From positions 1 through 37,575 of the forward strand of contig JAACWH010000050.1 of assembly GCA_009991425.1 (NCBI GenBank): a stretch of DNA of 37,575 nt, read 5' to 3'. This document shows positions 7,548-15,767 of this stretch, one piece after another. A program made the translations under genes and the position numbers. This DNA comes from Leptospira sp. Lineage in GTDB: Bacteria > Spirochaetota > Leptospiria > Leptospirales > Leptospiraceae. The notes beneath the pieces are model-generated. The model ran no database searches and was not told where the DNA came from. It saw only the letters and a program-made list of their open reading frames with translations. The first letter of the stretch is position 1. Each line of letters begins with the position of its first letter.

Positions 7548-8743
7548 TTTGTTAAGTTTCCTTGCTGTCTATTTTTGAAAAAGTCAATAATTTCTAAACC
7601 AATACCAGCTATATTACCGATACCAACTATTAAACAATCTTCTTGGATCTCACTTAGGATAGATTCTGCGATTAGAGAAGCAGTCGGATCTTCAAAAATT
7701 GAAATTTCCACCTTTTCTAAAAGTTCCTTGGAGCATTCACGAATAAATAAATTACTGCCTAAGCCTAGCAGAAAAATCGAATCCACATCCTGCCAGTTAT
7801 TAACTTCTTGTGCTAATTGTTTTGAACGATCCGAACGATCTTCTCTTAGATTAACGATTAAAATAATTTTTTTTACACTTTGGACAATTTCTTTGCTCAG
7901 TTCGAATATTCTCCTTGTAGATGTGGGATCATTCGATGCAAATCCATTGGCAAGAAATAACTTTCTTCCAAAATATTCTATTTCAAAAACTTTAAAAGCA
8001 CCTGGGTCTGGCTCAGTTTGTAATATTCCTAATTCAGATTTCTTATTTTCGAAACCTAAAACTCTAAGTAGACACCAAGTTATTGCTAAATTATCAATAT
8101 GTTCTATGTATTTGCTTATCTTCCTTTGTAATTGAGTTGCAACTGTTATATCTTTTTCTTCTATATATAATAGTTCGGTAGATCTATCAGATGTAGATTT
8201 TTGAAAGATAGTTTTGAATTGATTGTCTCCTAAAATACATATTCCGTTAAACGGAGTAGAGCTTGCGAGGCATTTGGCAACATCATTAATTCCTGGTCCC
8301 ATTATTTCCATATGGTCTTCTCGGATATTGGTAATTAATGTATGAGTTGCTTTGATTAATTTTGATTCTGATATCCATTGTAGGTGAGGTTGTAGTGCCA
8401 TACATTCGATTACAATTGCATCTGCATTGTATTTTGCGGCCAATTTTACAATGTCTCTTTGTTCTATAATATTAGGTCTTGATTTTCGGATGATAGAAAT
8501 TTCGTTTCCATTGGGTAGTATGATACGTGGTAGAGTTCCTGTAGTTTTTGCAAGAACTGTAATTCCATTGGCTCTAAACGCAGAAGCAATCAATCTAGTG
8601 ACACTTGATTTACCTCTTGTTCCATTGATGTGAATGCGAATAGGAATATGATTCAGTCTTGAATTATGATTCCAGTTTTCAATAGATCCTAGAATGACTA
8701 GTATGAATATTATAAGAAGTAGTGCTGCGAGTATTAGTTGCAT
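7544..8743 (-). CDS. pgsB: Poly-gamma-glutamate synthase PgsB/CapB (Mur-ligase-like)
   Basis: This 399-aa protein has an N-terminal membrane anchor (residues 2-19), a P-loop of the CapB kind (HINGTRGKSSVTRLI, GTRGKSS at 41-47), the acidic segment VIECMALQP (111-119), and TNIREDHMEIMG (138-149), all typical of PgsB. The family activates the gamma-carboxyl of glutamate chains as an acyl phosphate with ATP and extends them at the inner face of the membrane. Length matches B. subtilis PgsB (393 aa). A 41-bp gap separates it from the upstream amidohydrolase gene, the longest inside the unit. PgsA/CapA, the usual third component, is not in the window. Confidence 0.88.
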   Translation of the reverse strand: MQLILAALLLIIFILVILGSIENWNHNSRLNHIPIRIHINGTRGKSSVTRLIASAFRANGITVLAKTTGTLPRIILPNGNEISIIRKSRPNIIEQRDIVKLAAKYNADAIVIECMALQPHLQWISESKLIKATHTLITNIREDHMEIMGPGINDVAKCLASSTPFNGICILGDNQFKTIFQKSTSDRSTELLYIEEKDITVATQLQRKISKYIEHIDNLAITWCLLRVLGFENKKSELGILQTEPDPGAFKVFEIEYFGRKLFLANGFASNDPTSTRRIFELSKEIVQSVKKIILIVNLREDRSDRSKQLAQEVNNWQDVDSIFLLGLGSNLFIRECSKELLEKVEISIFEDPTASLIAESILSEIQEDCLIVGIGNIAGIGLEIIDFFKNRQQGNLTN

Positions 8744-8784
8744 GGAATTTTATTCAGTATTTGATCTTTTACTGTAATCTTAAT

Positions 8785-9504
8785 TTATACCAAAATATGA
8801 TTTAAAGTTTCCACAATACAGTCCGTGAGCTTACTATCTAATAATGTTCGTCCATTCTTAGAAAAGAATGCTTGGTTGATTTCTAATTCAATTCCCAGAT
8901 AAGAATTTTTACGAACCCTTCTTATAGCAGTGGGGAGGCTGTCGGCTTTTCCATGGTAGGGATAATTTGATCTTACCTTGTATTTTGGAAATAAATTATT
9001 TATACTCTTTTTCCATTGCTCACAGAAATCTTTTTCCAGAAGATGTGCTGGATCGAAAAGTATTCCTATATCGGCATTGCGTTCTTCTCCATTCCAGATA
9101 GGCGTGAAACTATGGATTGCAATATGTATAACAGGTTTATTCTTAGTTCCCTTCATCTCATCTAAGGTCTTCTCGAATGAATCTCTATAAGGAAAATAAT
9201 ATTCATCTAATAAGGCTAATTTTTCAGAAGGAGGTAGTGTTTTAGTAAATTCAGAGTATAGATTCTTATGACCTATACTTCGATTCAAATCAACTAGCAA
9301 TCGAGAAACTTCTGCTTTAAAAACTATAGGACCAAAATGTTTTTCTAAACCTTCAATGAGAATTGCTGAGCCTAAGTCCCAGCCTTTATGTGTTCTTAGC
9401 AAATCCATTTTACCATGGAAGATATCTTTATACTCTTTCGGTATTAAGTTTGTATAATGTTCAGAAGAAAAAATTAGATTATTTTTAAGGAATGTATATT
9501 TCAT
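8785..9504 (-). CDS. N-formylglutamate amidohydrolase family protein
   Basis: This 239-aa protein has the N-formylglutamate amidohydrolase signature SRLLVDLNRS (about 67-76), the segment GWDLGS (41-46), and HIAIHSFTP (127-135), where the histidines are candidate zinc ligands. No histidine-degradation gene is nearby, so a role in the hut pathway is unlikely; with GCS2, ATP-grasp and PgsBC neighbours it more likely trims an N-acyl or gamma-glutamyl compound made by this cluster (inference). Its ATG lies 20 bp inside the end of the upstream GCS2 gene, so the two are translationally coupled. There is no signal peptide, so it is presumably cytosolic. Confidence 0.8.
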   Translation of the reverse strand: MKYTFLKNNLIFSSEHYTNLIPKEYKDIFHGKMDLLRTHKGWDLGSAILIEGLEKHFGPIVFKAEVSRLLVDLNRSIGHKNLYSEFTKTLPPSEKLALLDEYYFPYRDSFEKTLDEMKGTKNKPVIHIAIHSFTPIWNGEERNADIGILFDPAHLLEKDFCEQWKKSINNLFPKYKVRSNYPYHGKADSLPTAIRRVRKNSYLGIELEINQAFFSKNGRTLLDSKLTDCIVETLNHILV

Positions 9505-10744
9505 TATTTTGTAAGTTTGAACACAGTGTAAGGTAAGTAGCTTTTAGTTTTTTAAAATGCTCTTCGTTATTTTTTCCATCGAAGGCTATGGAATTTAGCA
9601 TAGTACTTTCATTTATTTCTAAGCTAGCTAGAATCCTTTCGGAAAGGTTGCCATGATTTTTTAGGACAGCGAGCATTTTCCCCTCAGCTTGCTGAATAGA
9701 TGGAATATTAGTGAATACATCCAATACTGAAATACTGTCTTGATTCGAGCCAAGTAGTTTAAGTAATTTGGAATTTAAAATTACAGTTTTGGTTCCATGA
9801 ATGATACTTGAATCGAGAAGTATTTTTAGTTCGGAGGTTGGGATAGAATTCATATCTTCCACTATGTAATTTTCAATGAGATGCTTTAAAAATAAGACAA
9901 AGATATTTACTAAAGATAGATCAGCTTTCGGGCATTCTTGGATATCCATAAGTCGAATTTCTATTGCCGATCTATCGAAGCGTGCTATTGCACCTCTTGA
10001 ATTCAGCCATTCATCTTGAAGAATTTGATTTGGATCGTATTGTTCAATCGCCTTATACATTGGTTCTAAGATAATCTTGCGGTATTCTTTTTCGCTATCG
10101 ATTACTTCTGGAATAATACTTCCAGAAATTTCAGGGATTATCTTTTGGTTATTGGCATAGAAATTTAACCTAGTATCTAGATAATTTGATCTATGTGCCT
10201 CAAGAATAGGGGAGCTTGCTGCTAGAGCTGGAATCATGGGAAGTAAGATTCGAATCGCAGCATGAAGGGATCGAAACTCATATTCATTCGCATAACCTAA
10301 ATTTATGTGTACACTTTGTAAATTAGACCAGCCATGACCTTTGCAATTGAATATAGTATCATATGCATTATAAATTTCTTGGTTTTCATGCGGCCAGATT
10401 ACGAAATCTTTACTGGGATTCATCCAAGGATGCATTGCTGTAGGCATAAGCATAAGATTTTCTTTTTCTAAGAAAGTATTAATCTTAATAACGTCCTCAT
10501 GGAAAATATTTCCAATTCCATCAAGATTTTCAACTGGTCCATTTGTTTTAATTTCGATTAGATGAGAAGCAAGTTCATTAGACCAAGCAGTTTGATCAAA
10601 AGTAATTTCATTTTGAATATTAGATACTTCATCTAGCAGTAGTAAGGCAGCTGAGGGAGAAACAGAGAGAGTATCCCTATCAACAATCATATATTCTGCT
10701 TCGATTCCATAAGCATGAAAGAGACTTAATTTATTTGGATTCAT
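9485..10744 (-). CDS. GCS2-type carboxylate-amine ligase (glutamate-cysteine ligase family)
   Basis: This 419-aa protein starts with HAYGIEAEYMIVD (about 10-22), the metal/ATP motif of the GCS2 branch of the glutamine-synthetase-fold ligases. It continues with SVHINLGY and NYLDTRLNFY segments and a conserved ARFDRSAIEIRLMD stretch (about 257-270). These enzymes join glutamate or another carboxylate to an amine with ATP. Cysteine need not be the acceptor; many family members are uncharacterised. The ATG overlaps the TGA of the ATP-grasp gene (ATGA at 10741-10744). Placement between an ATP-grasp ligase and an amidohydrolase suggests a small-molecule or peptide-amide pathway. Confidence 0.82.
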   Translation of the reverse strand: MNPNKLSLFHAYGIEAEYMIVDRDTLSVSPSAALLLLDEVSNIQNEITFDQTAWSNELASHLIEIKTNGPVENLDGIGNIFHEDVIKINTFLEKENLMLMPTAMHPWMNPSKDFVIWPHENQEIYNAYDTIFNCKGHGWSNLQSVHINLGYANEYEFRSLHAAIRILLPMIPALAASSPILEAHRSNYLDTRLNFYANNQKIIPEISGSIIPEVIDSEKEYRKIILEPMYKAIEQYDPNQILQDEWLNSRGAIARFDRSAIEIRLMDIQECPKADLSLVNIFVLFLKHLIENYIVEDMNSIPTSELKILLDSSIIHGTKTVILNSKLLKLLGSNQDSISVLDVFTNIPSIQQAEGKMLAVLKNHGNLSERILASLEINESTMLNSIAFDGKNNEEHFKKLKATYLTLCSNLQNNEIYIP

Positions 10745-12210
10745 TTTTTCTTTTCTTTAATTCTGTTCCAAAATACATCTATGATTCTTTCATAGAGTTC
10801 ATCTTTTAGAATCTGATCTTCTGTATCGGAATCTATACTAGGATTATCATTTATTTCAATAATATAAAATTCTTTGCCGACTTGTTTTAAGTCGACACCA
10901 TAAAATCCATCGCCAATAAGATTGCATCCTTTAATAGCTGTCTTAATTAAATCTGTTGGAGCATCTTCTATACGTATACTTTCAGAATCTCCATAATTAA
11001 TTTCAGCCTTAGAATTATGATCATAGATTTGCCAATGGTTTTTTGCCATATAGTATTTGCTAACGTATAAAGGTTTCCTATCTATCACTCCGACTCGCCA
11101 ATCAAATTCAGTCGGCGTAAACTCTTGGGCAATGATAAGATCAGAAAATTCCAACATAGCCTTTGCTTTGTATAAAAATTCTGTAGGATCTGATACTTTT
11201 AATACTCCAAGTGAAAATGCGCCGTCTGGTTGTTTTAGTATGATGGGATAAGCAATAGAAAGAGACACCTCATCTAAATTTTCCTTATGTAGCACTATGG
11301 TCTTTGGTGATGGAATGGAATGAGAATTTAGTAATTCAGCAAGATACACTTTGTTCGTACATTTTATGATAGATTCAGGGTCATCAATAACTATTAAGCC
11401 CTCAGCTTTGGCTCTTTGGGAAAATCGATACGTATGGTGGTTTACTGAGGTGGTTTCACGGATAAAGAGTGCATCGTATTGGGGAATTTTTGCATAATCA
11501 TCTTTCGTAATCAGATGAACATCGAATCCTTTTTTATCGGCAGCAGAAACGAACTTTTGTATTGCTTTCTCATCGGATGGCGAATGGATATCTATAGGAT
11601 TTGTAAGTATTGCAAGTGTAAATGCCTTCTTGGAAATTTTGGTTTGGTTAGAGGAAAAGTTTCTAGATGTGAAGTATAACCTTGCAAATTCTTCTACATA
11701 AGGCTTGTGATCTTCTGGTATTTCACTCGCAGGGATGGTGGTTATATTTTGTATATGCCATTTCTTATCACGTGAATCGTATATGAAAAAAGCTCTAAGC
11801 AGGGGAGCCCGAAACATATTGAAGAGTTGATTGGAAAGTTTGTCATTTTTCTTGGCAAGATTTTTCCCAAAGTAAATAGAGAGGGTGTATTTCTTGGAAG
11901 TTTCTTTTTTCAGGCTTTTTTGGATTAATTCATCTAAGTCATGTTCTATGACTCGAATGACAGCTTGAGATTTCATATCTTGTAAGGTTGAAATCCCAGG
12001 CATAACCATATGACCTCTAGCCATAGCAAGAAGTGAGACGTAGTAGCCTTCACTTTGGTATTTATAAGATTTACTTAGGTTGTAGATTTTAATGTCTTTG
12101 TTATCAAAGTATTTTTTATTAGTAAGGTAGTCTCTAGGTGAAATAGTTTCTATGCCAGGTATAGAAAAATTCCATTTCTTAGGTTGGTTGATAATGATTA
12201 GTGATGCCAT
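10741..12210 (-). CDS. RLAN-domain RimK-type ATP-grasp ligase
   Basis: This 489-aa protein has an N-terminal domain with the RLAN-like stretch YQSEGYYVSLLAMARGH (about 50-67), found fused to RimK-type enzymes. It then has a pre-ATP-grasp region, and an ATP-grasp domain at about 265-480 with KQPDGAFSLGV as the nucleotide-loop region, DWRVGVIDRKPLYVSKYYM, and the metal-binding EINDNPS (452-458). RimK relatives ligate glutamate or other amino acids to carboxyl groups of proteins or small molecules; this one lacks evidence for ribosomal S6 as target. The ATG at 12210 lies 9 bp after the C39-like gene's stop and its own stop overlaps the GCS2 start. Confidence 0.85.
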   Translation of the reverse strand: MASLIIINQPKKWNFSIPGIETISPRDYLTNKKYFDNKDIKIYNLSKSYKYQSEGYYVSLLAMARGHMVMPGISTLQDMKSQAVIRVIEHDLDELIQKSLKKETSKKYTLSIYFGKNLAKKNDKLSNQLFNMFRAPLLRAFFIYDSRDKKWHIQNITTIPASEIPEDHKPYVEEFARLYFTSRNFSSNQTKISKKAFTLAILTNPIDIHSPSDEKAIQKFVSAADKKGFDVHLITKDDYAKIPQYDALFIRETTSVNHHTYRFSQRAKAEGLIVIDDPESIIKCTNKVYLAELLNSHSIPSPKTIVLHKENLDEVSLSIAYPIILKQPDGAFSLGVLKVSDPTEFLYKAKAMLEFSDLIIAQEFTPTEFDWRVGVIDRKPLYVSKYYMAKNHWQIYDHNSKAEINYGDSESIRIEDAPTDLIKTAIKGCNLIGDGFYGVDLKQVGKEFYIIEINDNPSIDSDTEDQILKDELYERIIDVFWNRIKEKKK

Positions 12211-12219
12211 TTGTTATAA

Positions 12220-12921
12220 TTACGGTTCGATAATGAGAAGGTTTGCATCATAGGTTAGTATACCAAGTAAAATAGATGTGATCAATCTTGCGAAATCTAC
12301 AGAATAGATTTGCGATTTATTGTAGGGGTTACTTTTATAAGGATCTGCAATGAGAACTTTTTTATCAACTTTAGAATAACCACTTAAGACTACAAAATGT
12401 CCGCTAGGCTCTCCACGGACATCATCAAAGGCTGCGGAATCTCCATACTCTCTTGCAAGATCATATAGATAAGTTGCAGATAATCCTGTTAGGATAGGAA
12501 TATTTTTACTCAGATATTTGCGGATCAAGGAAGAGGAAAGCGGAACTTGTTCAATTTGTCCACCTAATTTGAGGAATTCAATGTAACCCTCAGAGGCAAT
12601 TCTGAGTTTTTCGTTTCCCTTCTTAAAATCTATCTGCTGTTTCAATTTATCAGCAATATTTGTATTTTTATCATGAAACCAAGAAGGGTCAAATACCTGC
12701 AAATTATAAGTATAGATTTTTACTTTGAGTCCTTGCTGTAGCGCATGTACAGCCAAAAGGACAGCTAAAGTTCCACCTTCTTTTAGTTTTGTTACTTCTT
12801 TGATTGTTTGATCTAAAGAATTTTTAAGTCCATAATATCGATAGACAGCGTGGAGAGATGTAGGTCCACAAGTTGTATCATCGGGTTGTGCTTCAATATC
12901 AATTTCTAGTCTAGTTTCCAA
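12220..12921 (-). CDS. C39-like papain-fold peptidase
   Basis: This 233-aa protein shows a full papain-like catalytic set: Gln12 and Cys18 in QPDDTTCGPTSLHAVYRYYG, His175 in EPSGHFVVLSGY, and Asp193 in IADPY. This is the peptidase C39-like layout, but without the transporter domains of bacteriocin exporters and without a signal peptide, so it is probably a free cytosolic enzyme. It may cleave, or by reverse action form, a peptide or isopeptide bond in the cluster's product (inference). The start is TTG at 12921, lying 11 bp inside the STAS gene; GGAG about 10 bp upstream can serve as ribosome binding site. No in-frame ATG is available before the catalytic Cys. Confidence 0.75.
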   Translation of the reverse strand: METRLEIDIEAQPDDTTCGPTSLHAVYRYYGLKNSLDQTIKEVTKLKEGGTLAVLLAVHALQQGLKVKIYTYNLQVFDPSWFHDKNTNIADKLKQQIDFKKGNEKLRIASEGYIEFLKLGGQIEQVPLSSSLIRKYLSKNIPILTGLSATYLYDLAREYGDSAAFDDVRGEPSGHFVVLSGYSKVDKKVLIADPYKSNPYNKSQIYSVDFARLITSILLGILTYDANLLIIEP

Positions 12922-13258
12922 TGCCTAATACTCCATCGACTTTTACAGACTTAAGAGTTTTAAGTATATTTTGGTTAATATTTATTATACTAAGCTTGAG
13001 TGAATTTTCTTCTGTTATATATCTATGAATATTCACAAGTCTTCCTATTGCGCTGGAGGACATTTTATGAACATAGATTAAATCTAAGACTATTAAATTG
13101 GGTTTATATTCGTCCAGGATAGAATCAAATTCGATAAGAATACCATCATTATAAGCAAGGTCTTTTTCATTGATAGAGATAGTAGTAGTTCCTTCAGAAT
13201 GGGAAATGAAATCTCTTAGCATTTGTATTAGTCTGGTAATCCCTAGTTTTCCCTTCAA
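12911..13258 (-). CDS. STAS-domain protein (divergent anti-sigma factor antagonist type)
   Basis: This 115-aa single-domain protein has a STAS fold pattern: a core strand NLIVLDLIYVH, the helix SSSAIGRLVNIHRYI, and a late strand LKLSIININ. The usual DSSG phosphosite is replaced by KMSSSAIG (Ser67-69), so phosphorylation is possible but the site is atypical. The first possible start is TTG at 13258 with no clear ribosome binding site; ATG at 13219 is an alternative that shortens it by 13 residues. It is the first gene of the eight-gene unit, overlaps the peptidase gene by 11 bp, and faces the SpoIIE phosphatase gene across 93 bp. A role as regulatory switch for the operon is likely. Confidence 0.65.
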   Translation of the reverse strand: MKGKLGITRLIQMLRDFISHSEGTTTISINEKDLAYNDGILIEFDSILDEYKPNLIVLDLIYVHKMSSSAIGRLVNIHRYITEENSLKLSIININQNILKTLKSVKVDGVLGIGN

Positions 13259-13302
13259 GAATAATTAAAATTTTTTATGAAAATGTAATAATAATGAAAT
13301 CC

Positions 13303-13325
13303 TATACCTTGTTAACTGTGGTATA
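13303..13325. promoter_or_regulatory. Inverted repeat in the divergent STAS/SpoIIE regulatory gap
   Basis: TATACC and GGTATA are separated by 11 bp centred on GTTAAC. They sit in the AT-rich 93-bp gap (13259-13351) that must hold the promoters for both the eight-gene unit and the phosphatase gene. The symmetry suggests a binding site, but the repeat is short and AT-rich. Confidence 0.3.
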
Positions 13326-13351
13326 TTATATAACATTATGGCAAATTATCT

Positions 13352-15754
13352 ATGAGTATTCGATTTAAAATATTTCTAATTCTGGGAATCAGCCAAATTC
13401 TATTATTATTCGCTCTGACATTGACTTTTGGAATTCTGATTGCAAATGTCAAAAATGAACCCCAAAACCAAAGAGCAATTGAACTTGCTCGTAACTTTCA
13501 GCGTGAACTTGGCCACAAAGATGAAAAACTAAAATTACTTATTTCAGAACTAAAATCAAATCCTAAAACGTACTCGATTTTGCAGAAAGGAATGGCAAAT
13601 CGAAGCATTTTAGTCAAGAATTTGGATTTCCTAAGAGAGATCATGGAACGTTATGAATTGAGTATATTTGAACTAGGTGATAAGAATGGAAAAGTTCATT
13701 TCCGCGTACATCGACCTTCGGATTTTGGAGATGATAAATCCAATCAACCGCTTATCCAAGAAGCACTACTTTCGAAGATGAATGCTAGTTTAGAAACCGG
13801 ACACAGTGGTCTCGGATTTCGTGTTGCTGCACCCTTGGATAATTTAGGAACTATTTTAATAGGTCAGGTTGTTGATTCAGAGTTTTTAGAATCTATCTCT
13901 GGCAAACAATCTGTACATCTTTCTGTCTTCGAGAAGGATACTCATTTGATTTCTAGTAGTAATCTGTTGTCTGATTTCTGGAAAAATTACAATCCAGCTT
14001 CTACGAATTCAAATTTTCGATTAACATGGAATAAGATACCTTATTATTTCGTTTATGAAAAATTACCAAACTCTCATATTTCTAGTTTAGATCTTAACTT
14101 TAGAGTACTTATTGATGAAAGAGATTTGGATATCGCTTCGCAAAAAGTGTGGTTTTCATTTGGCTTAGTGGCTGTCTTAATTTTCTCAGCTATTTTTATC
14201 GCCTCCTTTTTATTCTCTCGCGATATAGTTGATGCTGTGAAGAAATTGAACATCGCAATGAAAAATATTGATCTTTCTAAAGAGGATGATTTGCCTCTCA
14301 ATCGAAGAGATGAAATTGGACAGATGGGATCAGTGTTCCAAGAAATGAAGAAAGATTTATTCCAACACCAGAACAGACTAGAGCATTTAGTCGCTCAAAA
14401 AACAACAGAATTACAACATTCTCTAGCAGAGATCCAAACTATAAAAGAACAACAAGATGGAGATTACTTTTTAACCTCTCTCCTGATAAAGCCATTAACT
14501 GGAGTTAAGGCAAATTCTAAAAATATAGATATAGAAACTTTAGTAAGGCAAAAGAAAAATTTTAGTTTTCGGAACAAGGCATCCGAAATTGGTGGGGATC
14601 TTTGTGTCGTTCAAGAAATTCAATTAAAGAATAAGAATTATGTTGTATTCTTAAATGCTGATGCAATGGGTAAATCTATCCAAGGAGCAGGTGGAGCCTT
14701 GGTGATGGGTACTGTTTTCAAATCAGTAATTACGCGAACCCAACAAATACTTTCCATGCAAGACCGTCATCCTGAACGATGGCTTAAGGATTGTTTTCTA
14801 GAATTGCAGGATGTTTTTGTTTCTTTTGATGGAACCATGCTTCTTTCTGCAGTAATAGGCTTAATTGATGATGAAACGGGAACACTATATTTCATTAATG
14901 CAGAGCACCCTTGGGTTGTTTTATATAGAGATGATAGAGCAAGCTTTATAGAGAATAATGATTTTCTTCTTAGAAAAATAGGATTTCTCGATTCAGATGT
15001 TTCTATGAATGAATTTTTCATTCATGTATTTCCGATGAATCCAGGAGATCAAATTTTTGTTGGATCGGATGGACGAGATGACATCTTGATGGGAGAAGAC
15101 AAGCAAGGACAAAGGATCATCAATGAAGATGAAACAGAATTTCTCAAGAGTGTAGAAGTTGGTAATGGAAATCTTGAACGGATCGAAGAGAACATTCTTT
15201 CTAAGGGAGAATTAACAGATGACTTTAGCTTGATAAGAATAGAATACAATCCTATCAATCTAACAACAGAAGACTATTTGGTTAATTCTTATTCTGAATT
15301 TATCAAAGAAGGAATCGCATATTTCCGAGATGGCAATTTAGAAAATTCTATCTTATCTTTCGAGAAAGCCTTACAAGAGAAGGATGATCATCCTTATATT
15401 CTTCGTGAGCTATCTAAGCTCTATATCAAGACAAAACAATTGGATAAGGCAATTCCATTATCAGAACGTTATACAAATTTAAGACCTTTTGATACTGATT
15501 TCTTATATTATATTGCCTTAGCTTATAAACAAAGTAAGAGTTACGATTTTTCCATTGATTATTCAGAGCGATTGAGGTTGCGAGATCCAAACAATATCAG
15601 GAATTTGATACTTTTGACAGAATCGTACATGCATATCGGAAATTTTACCAAGGCGGATCAGCTTCTAAATCATATTCAAAAGCTTGATCCTGAAAATTCT
15701 AAAGCAGAACGATTGATTCATTTTCTTGAGGAAAAAAGTATTACAGCCGTATGA
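13352..15754 (+). CDS. Membrane sensor SpoIIE-type PP2C phosphatase with HAMP and TPR domains
   Basis: This 800-aa protein has, in order: a membrane helix (about 6-31), an extracytoplasmic sensor region (32-265, Cache-like in size), a second helix (266-289), a HAMP domain (about 290-345), a short coiled coil, a SpoIIE/PP2C domain (about 395-630) with metal-ligand motifs IGGDLC, NADAMGKS, GSDGRDD and DDFSLIRI, and about four TPR-like repeats (648-795). Such enzymes dephosphorylate STAS proteins in partner-switching systems. Two STAS genes flank it, 93 bp upstream (divergent) and 13 bp downstream (convergent). No HATPase anti-sigma kinase is encoded in the window, so the switch is incomplete here. 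Confidence 0.88.
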   Translation: MSIRFKIFLILGISQILLLFALTLTFGILIANVKNEPQNQRAIELARNFQRELGHKDEKLKLLISELKSNPKTYSILQKGMANRSILVKNLDFLREIMERYELSIFELGDKNGKVHFRVHRPSDFGDDKSNQPLIQEALLSKMNASLETGHSGLGFRVAAPLDNLGTILIGQVVDSEFLESISGKQSVHLSVFEKDTHLISSSNLLSDFWKNYNPASTNSNFRLTWNKIPYYFVYEKLPNSHISSLDLNFRVLIDERDLDIASQKVWFSFGLVAVLIFSAIFIASFLFSRDIVDAVKKLNIAMKNIDLSKEDDLPLNRRDEIGQMGSVFQEMKKDLFQHQNRLEHLVAQKTTELQHSLAEIQTIKEQQDGDYFLTSLLIKPLTGVKANSKNIDIETLVRQKKNFSFRNKASEIGGDLCVVQEIQLKNKNYVVFLNADAMGKSIQGAGGALVMGTVFKSVITRTQQILSMQDRHPERWLKDCFLELQDVFVSFDGTMLLSAVIGLIDDETGTLYFINAEHPWVVLYRDDRASFIENNDFLLRKIGFLDSDVSMNEFFIHVFPMNPGDQIFVGSDGRDDILMGEDKQGQRIINEDETEFLKSVEVGNGNLERIEENILSKGELTDDFSLIRIEYNPINLTTEDYLVNSYSEFIKEGIAYFRDGNLENSILSFEKALQEKDDHPYILRELSKLYIKTKQLDKAIPLSERYTNLRPFDTDFLYYIALAYKQSKSYDFSIDYSERLRLRDPNNIRNLILLTESYMHIGNFTKADQLLNHIQKLDPENSKAERLIHFLEEKSITAV

Positions 15755-15767
15755 TGGTAAAATATTG

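Noticed and set aside
7575..8135. Plus-strand 186-aa frame inside pgsB
   Set aside because: It is antisense to a gene with clear PgsB motifs, and the Ser/Lys-rich product has no family features.
7544..8743. PgsB read as a folylpolyglutamate synthase or Mur ligase
   Set aside because: The CapB-type P-loop GTRGKSS, the N-terminal membrane anchor, and the adjacent pgsC and pgsW genes favour PgsB.
10741..12210. ATP-grasp enzyme read as ribosomal protein S6 modification enzyme RimK
   Set aside because: It is much longer than RimK (about 300 aa), carries the extra N-terminal RLAN-like domain, and sits in a peptide-polymer operon.
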